Both the position numbers and the translations under genes were made by a program. A stretch of 64,000 nt of DNA from Methylocystis rosea (GTDB taxonomy: Bacteria > Pseudomonadota > Alphaproteobacteria > Rhizobiales > Beijerinckiaceae): positions 434,001-498,000 of the forward strand of contig NZ_CP034086.1 of assembly GCF_003855495.1 (NCBI RefSeq), given 5' to 3'. Shown one piece after another: positions 55,172 to 62,147 of this stretch (its first letter is position 1; every line of letters starts with the position of its first letter). Under the pieces are notes generated by a model. It worked only from the letters and a program-made list of their open reading frames with translations, was not told where the DNA came from and ran no database searches.

Positions 55172-55462
55172 ATGAAAATGCACAGCATCGCCACGCCCCG
55201 CCGGGCCAAGAAAGCCCTCGTCCTTGCGACGCTTCTGACGGCCTCAATGCCGCTTTATGGCTGCTACACGCCCGCGGAACGCGCTCTCGGCGGCGGCGTC
55301 ATCGGCGGTCTGGGGGGCGCCGGCATCGGCGCGCTTGCCTCAGGCGGACTGGCCGGCCCGACGCTCGCCACGGCGGCGGTCGGCGCAGCAGGCGGCGCCA
55401 TCATTGGCGCCGCGACGGCGCCGCGCCCATATTATTACCGCCGTCATCGGCACTACTACTGA
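55172..55462 (+). CDS. Glycine/alanine-rich small lipoprotein (YMGG-like)
   Basis: 96 residues (94 if translation begins at the second ATG, 55178, which has better spacing from AAGGG). Basic N-terminus, hydrophobic signal and lipobox LYGC (cysteine about 32). The mature part is a Gly/Ala-rich hydrophobic domain (glycine-zipper-like, GGGVIGGLGGAGIGAL) and a Tyr/Arg-rich end (RPYYYRRHRHYY). Glycine-zipper lipoproteins of this size are common in alphaproteobacterial envelopes. Precise role unknown. Confidence 0.78.
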   Translation: MKMHSIATPRRAKKALVLATLLTASMPLYGCYTPAERALGGGVIGGLGGAGIGALASGGLAGPTLATAAVGAAGGAIIGAATAPRPYYYRRHRHYY

Positions 55463-55480
55463 GACAGGACGGTCTCGCTT

Positions 55481-56224
55481 ATGTGCGGGCGCTTCACGCA
55501 GCATCTCTCCTGGGAGGAGCTCCAGCGGCTTGCCGATTTGTTCGGCCAGCCGCGCAATTTGCAGCCCCGCTACAATGTGGCGCCGACGACGATGATCGAG
55601 GTCATCAGGCCGACGCCGGCGGGAAACGAACTTGTCCAGATGCGCTGGGGCTTTGCGCCCTCCTGGTGGAAGAAGCCCCTGCGCGAACTGCCTGCAACCT
55701 TCAACGCGCGCGCCGAGACGGTCGCCGAAAAACCGATGTTCCGCTCGGCCTTCGCTTCTCGGCGCTGCATCATCCCGGCGTCGGGCTTCTATGAATGGAC
55801 CGGGGCGAAAGGCGCCAGGAATCCACATTATTTCACGGCGCCCGACGGCCGCCCGCTCGCCTTAGCCGGCTTGTGCGAGACTTGTCGCGATATTGAGAGC
55901 GATGCGACGATCGACTCCGCGACGATCATTGTCGGTCCAGCGAATGGCTGGATGCGCCGTTTCCATGATCGCATGCCGGTCGTCCTCGACTGGCGCGACG
56001 CCAACGCATGGATGACAGGCGAGGATCCCGGGGCGTTGCTACGCGCGCCGTTCGACGAGGCTCTGCAGGAATGGACCGTGTCGCCGCGCGTCAACCGTTC
56101 GGGCGAAGCCGACGACGATGCGACGCTGATCGCCCCGAGCCTCGCGGCCACTGATCTTATCGATCGCCTCGGCGCCCTGTCCGGCGAAGCGAATCAGCCG
56201 AGTTCGAAGGTCGTGACGCCGTAG
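55481..56224 (+). CDS. SOS response-associated peptidase (YedK/HMCES family)
   Basis: 247 residues. HMCES proteins form a stable thiazolidine cross-link with abasic sites in single-stranded DNA through the N-terminal cysteine. The catalytic Cys2 is present (MCGRF), with the conserved Asn in TFNARAETV (about 72), the Glu in CIIPASGFYEWTG (about 105-117) and the His in HDRMPVVLD near 167. Complete and of normal length. It overlaps the convergent acetyltransferase gene by 31 nt. Confidence 0.92.
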   Translation: MCGRFTQHLSWEELQRLADLFGQPRNLQPRYNVAPTTMIEVIRPTPAGNELVQMRWGFAPSWWKKPLRELPATFNARAETVAEKPMFRSAFASRRCIIPASGFYEWTGAKGARNPHYFTAPDGRPLALAGLCETCRDIESDATIDSATIIVGPANGWMRRFHDRMPVVLDWRDANAWMTGEDPGALLRAPFDEALQEWTVSPRVNRSGEADDDATLIAPSLAATDLIDRLGALSGEANQPSSKVVTP

Positions 56225-57036
56225 CAGCGGTCGATGCGTCCCGGCGGCGTGCCTTTCGTATACATGCGCGCGGTGTCGAACACGGCGGTCATCCGGCGTC
56301 GCTGCGCCAGCGCGATGGCGGCGGCGTTTGCTTCGGGCGTATCGAGAAACACCGGCGCACGCGCGGCTCGCGCGCATAAGCCTTGAAACAGCGCGTCGGC
56401 GATTTGCGAATCATCCGCGAACAGCGGCCCGATCTTGTAGCCGTCGCGACACGCGCGCAGCACGCCATAGCCGGCGAGTCGCCCTTGCTTCACCACGGCG
56501 AGCGCGGCGCTGCGCGGCTGCGCGATCCAGCGCGAAAGAAAATTTGGTCGCGACGTCGGAAAGACCGTTTGGTCATAACGCACAATCTCGTCGAAGGGGA
56601 CGTCAGCCAATTCCGTCAGGTCGGGTGGCGCTTCGCCGCCGCCCACGCATCGATGACGTATGTTGCGATAGGCGAAACTGAATCCGTAGCGCGCATAAGT
56701 CTGCTGAAGGTCGATCGCGGCGTCGAGCCCGACATTGCGGCCCTGCACGTGCTGCAGTGCGACGTCCAAGAGCCGAAGGCCGACGCCCTGTCCACGATGA
56801 GCCGGACGAACGATGAAGAGCCCGACATAGCCGAATGACTCGTCATAGGCGACGGCGCAGACGCAGCCACGAGGCTCGCCCGCGCGTTCGGCGATAAAGA
56901 ACCCTTTCGGATCGACGGCGTAGAAACTCTCCGCGTCATACAGTCCGGGATTCCAGCCCTCGGCCGCGGCCCAATCGAGCGCGCGATCAAGTTCGCTCTT
57001 GGACATTCGGCGAATGACGATGTCTTCCAAGTTCAT
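56194..57036 (-). CDS. GNAT family N-acetyltransferase, two-domain
   Basis: 280 residues. The N-terminal GNAT domain has the acetyl-CoA-binding loop in RPAHRGQGVGLRLL (about 78-91); DPKGFFIAERAGEPRGCV is the preceding strand pair. A C-terminal domain of about 120 residues (the Acetyltransf_18 type, with PFDEIVRYDQTVFP at its start and GYKIGPLFADD) follows. Substrate unknown. The start is the ATG at 57036, since the longer upstream frame is not conserved-looking. Confidence 0.82.
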   Translation of the reverse strand: MNLEDIVIRRMSKSELDRALDWAAAEGWNPGLYDAESFYAVDPKGFFIAERAGEPRGCVCAVAYDESFGYVGLFIVRPAHRGQGVGLRLLDVALQHVQGRNVGLDAAIDLQQTYARYGFSFAYRNIRHRCVGGGEAPPDLTELADVPFDEIVRYDQTVFPTSRPNFLSRWIAQPRSAALAVVKQGRLAGYGVLRACRDGYKIGPLFADDSQIADALFQGLCARAARAPVFLDTPEANAAAIALAQRRRMTAVFDTARMYTKGTPPGRIDRCYGVTTFELG

Positions 57037-57089
57037 GCGAGGCTTGTGGCGCGAGTCGCTGCAGGACGCAACCAACGCGCGCCCGGCGG

Positions 57090-58114
57090 CTAGGGCCGGT
57101 CCTCCAGAAGCTGCGTGATCGAAGCATTTGCGTGCAGGCGTCTGATCGCCTCGGCCAGGAGACCGGCGACGCTGACCACCATCAACCGATCGCCAAGCGC
57201 GGCCGCCATGGACGGTTGCAGCGGCGTTGTATCGGTGATGATGAGCCGGTCGATCGGCGCGCTCTTCAGCGCGGACGCCGCCTTTTCGGAAAAGACGCCG
57301 TGGGTCGCGGCGACCCAGACATGCGCCGCGCCATTGGCGCGGCAGGCCGCAGCGGTGCGCGCCACCGTGCCCCCGCCGGCGATGAGGTCGTCGATGATGA
57401 TCGCGGTGCGATCCTTGACGTCGCCCGCGAAAATATCGCCAGCGACGTGGCCCTCGCTTCGGTATTTATCCATGAAGGCCTTGGCCACGGGCCGCTTCAG
57501 CATGCGTTCGAGCCGCAAGCGAAAAAGCTCCGCGCGTTTTTCGCCGCCAAGATCAGGAGAGACGACGGCGACAGGCCTGTCCCCGATATTGGCCAGGACA
57601 TGACGCGCAAACAGAGCCTGAGCGTCAAGGTGAACCGTCTCGCAACGAAAGGCGTTCTGAAAAGCGGCGATGTTGTGTACGTCGACGCAGACCACACGGT
57701 CCGTCCCAAGCGCTTCAAACAGCTGCGCGACATAGCGCGTGGTGACCGGATCGCGGGGCTTGGTGCGCCTGTCCTTGCGCGCGAAGCACAGATAGGGCGC
57801 GACGGCGGTGACGCGCTGAGCGCCCGCGTCCTTCAGCGCGCCGATGAAGAACAGCAGTTTGCAGAGCTTGTCGGCGCTGCTCGCGACATCGTCGCCATTT
57901 AGGGTGAAAACGACGTAACAGTCGCGGCCGCGCACATTTCGAGCGGCCTGATCTTATATTCGCCGTCTTCGAACTTGCGGTCTTCCAGCGGCGCGAGCTC
58001 AGCGCCAAGCAATTGTGCGACGTCTTCGCCAGCGGATATGCTGGCGCCGAGCGCGAATAGCGCAAGGCTGCTCTCCGCTTCGCGCGGCGGTTCGGTCAGC
58101 GCCATCGTCATCAT
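57090..58114 (-). pseudogene. Ribose-phosphate pyrophosphokinase (PRPP synthase) paralogue, frameshifted
   Basis: The gene is split into two overlapping frames. The N-terminal part (58114 to about 57937) gives SLALFALGASISAGED and then FEDGEYKIRPLE. The next residues of the family should be a N-V-R-G-R-D run. The sequence reads GAAATGTGCGC where GAAAATGTGCGC would keep the frame, so one A is missing in the A-run at 57937-57939. The C-terminal part continues as VRGRDCYVVFTLNGDD and has the PRPP-loop motif IIIDDLIAGGGT. Mending it would give about 341 residues. Such forms sit beside phosphoribosyltransferases in stress clusters. It could be a true mutation or a sequencing error. Confidence 0.82.
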
Positions 58115-58174
58115 TTTCAAACCTTCTGCTTAAGAAAAATTTGGCATGTGTTATTCTTGGACGTTATCCTTGGG

Positions 58175-58819
58175 TCACGCCTGAGGCGCGCAAAGATTCT
58201 CGACAAACCAGCTGGTCGCGCGCTCGACGACGCTCTCCAATGTGCCAGGCTCCTCGAAGAGATGGGTGGCGCCGGGGACGATGTCGAGACGGTTCCGGCA
58301 TCTGAGCAGCTGCTGCGCGCTGCGATTAAGTTCAATCACGCCATAGTCCAATCCCCCGACGATCAGCAATGTCGGCGCTTGAACCCGCCGCAGCGCGTCG
58401 CCTGCAAGATCTGGCCGACCGCCGCGCGAGACGACGGCGGCGACGCGTGGTTCGTCGGCCGCGGCGACGAGCGCCGCTGCGGCGCCTGTGCTCGCCCCGA
58501 ACAGCCCGATGGGCAAGCGAGCCATATCGCTGTCCCTCACCCAGTCGATCGCTTCGCCGACGCGCGCGCCGAGCAGTTCAATGTCGAAGACGTTGCGTCG
58601 GAATTCGCCTTCCTCGGCGGTGAGGAGGTCGAACAGCAAACAGGCGAATCCCTGCGCGACGAGTCGCTCGGCGACATATCTGTTGCGCGGACTGAAGCGC
58701 GAGGAGCCGCTGCCATGCGCGAAAATGACAAGGCCCTGTGGCGACTGAGGCAAGTACAGCGATCCCTCCAATCGATGGGGGCCGATTGCGACGTCGGCGG
58801 TCGTGAAGTCGCGCGTCAT
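58175..58819 (-). CDS. Dienelactone hydrolase-family alpha/beta hydrolase
   Basis: 214 residues, complete. Nucleophile elbow GASTGAA (about 108-114), an aspartate in VGGLDYG (about 163) and the His in ATHLFEEP (about 187) form a Ser-Asp-His triad. N-terminal VIFAHGSGSSR provides the oxyanion-hole region. Proteins like this appear next to phosphoribosyltransferase domains in alphaproteobacterial stress clusters; some are fused. Substrate unknown. The spacing of 61 nt to the PRPP synthase suggests a single transcript. Confidence 0.85.
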   Translation of the reverse strand: MTRDFTTADVAIGPHRLEGSLYLPQSPQGLVIFAHGSGSSRFSPRNRYVAERLVAQGFACLLFDLLTAEEGEFRRNVFDIELLGARVGEAIDWVRDSDMARLPIGLFGASTGAAAALVAAADEPRVAAVVSRGGRPDLAGDALRRVQAPTLLIVGGLDYGVIELNRSAQQLLRCRNRLDIVPGATHLFEEPGTLESVVERATSWFVENLCAPQA

Positions 58820-58965
58820 GGGGACCTCGTGCGGATTGGACGTTTCAGCCTACATGGCGTCCTACATGGCGCCGCAGTATGAATCTTCTTCTGGAGAAAC
58901 CGCTCAGCCCTCGCCATATCCTCTTTAGGACGCCCATTGCGCGTCTCAGTTTTTAGAGGAATTTG

Positions 58966-59219
58966 ATGCATTCGCAGCAGAAGATCGACTTTCTGGCCGT
59001 TGAGCCGTCATCCGACCGCAAGAGAAGATTATGCGCATGATCAAAAAGCTCGAGGATCGCTATGCACGCGCGACAACCTGTCACGCCCTCAAAGGTCCGG
59101 GCGCGCATCAGCAAACCGGCGGGCTCGAAGAGATCAACCTGCATCTTGTCCTGTCGGACAGGCGGACGGCCGGAAAGGCCCGCTCGCGAGCCGCGCCGCT
59201 CATCTGCGTCACGGGCTGA
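58966..59219 (+). pseudogene. HPF/RaiA-like ribosome-associated protein remnant
   Basis: A good start, AGAGGA 5 nt before the ATG at 58966, leads into QQKIDFLAVEPSSDR and a stop at 59038-59040. In a second frame from about 59031, translation continues as IKKLEDRYARATTC, GPGAHQQTGGLEEINLHL and then SDRRTAGK. The pattern R-Y-x-R-x-T-x-C...P-x-x-H-x-x-G-x-x-x-x-x-x-x-H-L is that of the hibernation factor (S30EA) family. The frame then loses the expected C-terminus, and a third frame reads ADGRKGPLASRAAHLR. At least two disruptions are thus present. Probably a decayed gene. Confidence 0.6.
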
Positions 59220-59234
59220 GAAAGCAGCGGGGCG

Positions 59235-60299
59235 ATGGAGTCGATCCCCCATAGCGGAGCGCGCGCCATTGGCGACGCGGGCTCGCCCTCAACGGCCGAG
59301 AAGGTTCGATTTCTCAGTGCGCCCGGCGCCTATTCGCACGCTCCGGACTCGGTCACCGTGCTCGAAACGCATATGTCCTATGTTTTTCTGGCAGGCGACA
59401 AGGTCTACAAGCTCAAGAAACCCGTCTGCTATCCCTTCCTCGACTTCTCGACGATCGATGCTCGCGAACACAATTGTCGCGAGGAGGTGCGTCTCAACCG
59501 CCGGCTCGCGGCCGATGTATATTTGGGCGTCGCGCCGCTGACCTATAGTGCGGAAGGCGGCATGGCGCTTGGCGGCAAGGGAGCCGTCGTCGACTGGCTT
59601 GTCGAAATGCGTCGCCTGCCGCGCGAAGCGATGCTCGATCGGCTGATCGCCGAAGAGCGCTTGAGCGCGGCGCAGATTGACGCGCTCTGCGACACCTTGG
59701 CGGCGTTCTATCGCGGCGTGGAACGCTCCTCGATCAGCGCCGAGGACTATGCGCTGCGGTTTTTTCGCGAGCAGGAAAAGAATCGAGACGTTCTGACGCG
59801 GCGGGATTTCGCGCTCGACCATGGGCGCACGCCCGTTCTGCTCGACCTTCTCGACGCCAGACTGGCGGCCAGCCGGTCAGAGTTGCAGGAGCGCGTCCTT
59901 CAAGACCATGTGATCGACGGGCATGGCGACTTGCGCCCGGAGCACATCTGCTTTCGCGACCCCATCGCCATATTCGACTGTCTGGAGTTCAACGCCGAAC
60001 TGCGCCAGGTCGATCCCTTCGACGAGCTTGCCTATCTTGGCGTCGAATCTGCGCTGCTTGGCGCGAATGCGCTCGGCGTCGAACTTGTCGACAAAGTGGC
60101 GCAGAGACTCTCCTGCGAACCCCCGCGACGCCTGGTGTCGCTTTACGCGGCTTGGCGCGCGGTGCTGCGCGCGCGGCAGTCCGTAGCGCATCTTCTCGAT
60201 GGTTCTCCGCGTGAGCCAACGAAGTGGGAGCCGCTGGCGACGCGCTATCTCGATCTTGCGCAATCGGCGCTCGCCGCCGACTATCAGACGGGAAGGTGA
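59235..60299 (+). CDS. Aminoglycoside phosphotransferase-fold protein (APH/kinase-like)
   Basis: 354 residues. The kinase-like catalytic loop is VIDGHGDLRPEHICF (about 218-232) and the metal-binding motif is IFDCLEFN. The N-terminus (HMSYVFLAGDKVYKLKKPV) is typical of the bifunctional APH/P-loop ATPase family, but the C-terminal P-loop kinase domain of that family is absent, giving the short form. Real aminoglycoside resistance is not implied. It lies 7 nt ahead of the phosphoribosyltransferase on the same strand. Confidence 0.8.
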   Translation: MESIPHSGARAIGDAGSPSTAEKVRFLSAPGAYSHAPDSVTVLETHMSYVFLAGDKVYKLKKPVCYPFLDFSTIDAREHNCREEVRLNRRLAADVYLGVAPLTYSAEGGMALGGKGAVVDWLVEMRRLPREAMLDRLIAEERLSAAQIDALCDTLAAFYRGVERSSISAEDYALRFFREQEKNRDVLTRRDFALDHGRTPVLLDLLDARLAASRSELQERVLQDHVIDGHGDLRPEHICFRDPIAIFDCLEFNAELRQVDPFDELAYLGVESALLGANALGVELVDKVAQRLSCEPPRRLVSLYAAWRAVLRARQSVAHLLDGSPREPTKWEPLATRYLDLAQSALAADYQTGR

Positions 60300-60306
60300 G
60301 GGCGCC

Positions 60307-60978
60307 ATGTCCTTTTACGACCGAACCGACGCTGGACGTCGCCTTGCCGCCGAGCTTGAGAAATTCAAGGGCGAGGATGTTGTCGTCTTCGCCCTGCCGC
60401 GTGGCGGCGCGCCTGTCGCGGAGCCGATCGCGATTTTGCTGAAGGCGCCTCTCGATCTCGTGCTCGTCAGGAAAATTGGCGTGCCCTTCCAGCCGGAGCT
60501 GGCGATGGGCGCCGTGGCGGATGGCGGCGCGCCGATCATCGTGCGCAATGAGGACGTGATCGCCATGGCGAATGTGAGCGAACAAGAATTTGAGGAGGTG
60601 TGCGCGCGCGAGCTTGAGGAGATCGAGAGGCGCCGGCAGCTCTATCTTGGAGGCCGTGAACGACCGGAGGCGAAAGGGCGCATCGCCATCGTTGTCGACG
60701 ACGGCGTCGCCACCGGCGCGACGACGCGCGCGGCCTTGCGCGCCGTCCGCGCGCGTGCGCCCAAAAAGCTTGTGCTGGCTGTGCCGGTCGCGCCTCCAGA
60801 TACGCTGGAGTCTCTTAGCGCTGAAGTCGATGAGATTGTCTGTCTTGAGACGCATCGCGCCTTCGGCGCGATCGGCTTTTTCTACCGGGATTTTCGCCAG
60901 ATCAGCGATGGTGAAGTGATCGAGATTCTTGATCGATGCGCCACGAAGGCCGGGGGCGCGTCGAGCGCGACGTTCTGA
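60307..60978 (+). CDS. Phosphoribosyltransferase family protein
   Basis: 223 residues. The type I PRT fold has FALPRGGAPVAEPIA (about 30-44), KIGVPFQPELAMGA (about 58) and the PRPP-binding loop VVDDGVATGATT (about 130-141). The helix-rich insert with REREEIERRR-type charges is normal for this family, seen fused to dienelactone hydrolase in other bacteria. Probably acts with the alpha/beta hydrolase and the PRPP synthase paralogue. GGTGAGGG lies shortly before the start. Confidence 0.88.
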   Translation: MSFYDRTDAGRRLAAELEKFKGEDVVVFALPRGGAPVAEPIAILLKAPLDLVLVRKIGVPFQPELAMGAVADGGAPIIVRNEDVIAMANVSEQEFEEVCARELEEIERRRQLYLGGRERPEAKGRIAIVVDDGVATGATTRAALRAVRARAPKKLVLAVPVAPPDTLESLSAEVDEIVCLETHRAFGAIGFFYRDFRQISDGEVIEILDRCATKAGGASSATF

Positions 60979-61081
60979 GCAGCCGAACGCAGCATACTTG
61001 ATCTATGTCGTCGATGTCGGCGACCCGAAATCAGCCGTAATCCCCCAAAAAACTCTCTCCGCGGCTTTTGGGAGATCAACC

Positions 61082-61651
61082 ATGCGCCAAAACAGCGGAT
61101 CGATTATTTTTGCCGCGCTTCTCTTCACGGCGGCCCCGGCGCAGGCGTTCGACAGCCCGATCAATCGCGGTCCGCTCGCCGACTTCCTCAATGTGTTTCG
61201 CGAGCAGGCGATACCGCGGCAGGCCGTCTATTGGCGCCATCCGGAATTCAAGCGCGGCACGGTCGTCATCTCGACCAAAGACCGTCGGCTCTATTACGTG
61301 CTTGGCGATCGACGCGCGATTGAATATGGCGTCGGCGTCGGCCGAATGGGCTTCACCTGGTCCGGCGTGAAAACGATTTCGCGCAAGCGCGAGTGGCCGG
61401 ACTGGAGCCCGCCGCCGCAGATGCTCAAGCGCAGACCGGATTTGCCGCGCCATATGGCCGGCGGCATGGAAAATCCGCTTGGCGCGCGCGCGCTCTACCT
61501 CGGCTCAAGCCAATATCGCATTCATGGCTCCAACGAGCCGGACACGATCGGCGCCGCCGTGTCATCGGGCTGCATCCGCATGACCAACAAGGACGTCGTC
61601 GATCTCTACAGTCGCGTGAAGGTCGGGACGAAAGTCGTCGTGCTCAATTAA
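61082..61651 (+). CDS. L,D-transpeptidase (YkuD family)
   Basis: 189 residues. Signal peptide (1-21, ending AQA), then a YkuD domain with the catalytic His and Cys in YRIHGSNEP (about 144) and AVSSGCIRM (about 157-165). It forms 3-3 peptidoglycan cross-links or attaches proteins to the wall, in the periplasm. Monocistronic; its stop overlaps that of the convergent yidD. The longer upstream frame from 60929 is not used. Confidence 0.93.
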   Translation: MRQNSGSIIFAALLFTAAPAQAFDSPINRGPLADFLNVFREQAIPRQAVYWRHPEFKRGTVVISTKDRRLYYVLGDRRAIEYGVGVGRMGFTWSGVKTISRKREWPDWSPPPQMLKRRPDLPRHMAGGMENPLGARALYLGSSQYRIHGSNEPDTIGAAVSSGCIRMTNKDVVDLYSRVKVGTKVVVLN

Positions 61652-62004
61652 GGGCGCCTGGCGTCCATCTTGTCTCCGGGCTCGACGGCTTCGCAGACCA
61701 AGCGCTGGCGCCAGACGCCGTAGCGCCAGGGCGTGAGCGGGCGCGCATCGGCGCGCAAGGTCGCGGGCACTGGGTCGAAGCCCGCGCCGCCGCCCGGACG
61801 ACAGCGGCAGATCCGCGCGAACCCCATCCAGCCCCCGGCCCAAAAGCCATGTTTGGCGATGGCCTCGTCGGCGTATTCCGAGCAGGTGGGCGCATAGCGG
61901 CAGAAACGTCCCGCGAAGGCCGAGAAGGTGACCCGGTAGACGAATATCAGCGCGCGCGCCGCGCGAGCGGGCAGGGACAGAGAGGAAGACAGCAGGGAGG
62001 ACAC
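61648..62004 (-). CDS. yidD: Membrane protein insertion efficiency factor YidD
   Basis: 118 residues from a GTG at 62004. The family pattern is clear: [20 protein letters not shown] (about 34-53) and [20 protein letters not shown] (about 66-85), with the conserved cysteines. YidD aids insertion of inner-membrane proteins with YidC and the Sec machinery. It normally lies between rnpA and yidC; here it stands alone downstream of rpoC on the same strand. A TTG at 62013 or upstream codons are alternative starts. Confidence 0.88.
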   Translation of the reverse strand: MSSLLSSSLSLPARAARALIFVYRVTFSAFAGRFCRYAPTCSEYADEAIAKHGFWAGGWMGFARICRCRPGGGAGFDPVPATLRADARPLTPWRYGVWRQRLVCEAVEPGDKMDARRP

Positions 62005-62091
62005 GGACAGCAATCTATGTCGTCGGCGACACGATCGGAAGGGAGGGCGTGTTCGCAGGACGGGACTCGCAATGTGCGCCCGGGGTCCGTC

Positions 62092-62126
62092 CAACAAAAA
62101 GGCCGCCCGGCGAGGGCGGCCTTTTC
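62092..62126 (-). terminator. Rho-independent terminator after rpoC
   Basis: An 8-bp stem GGCCGCCC (62101-62108) / GGGCGGCC (62114-62121) with a short loop. On the minus strand it is followed by TTTTTG and preceded by AAAA. It lies about 22-55 nt downstream of the rpoC stop and should end the large rpoBC transcript before yidD. Confidence 0.88.
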
Positions 62127-62147
62127 GGTCTCAGTGTGTAGGCGATC

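Noticed and set aside
59235..60299. Aminoglycoside resistance gene
   Set aside because: It has the kinase-like fold, but matches the general APH-domain family of stress clusters, not a resistance enzyme.
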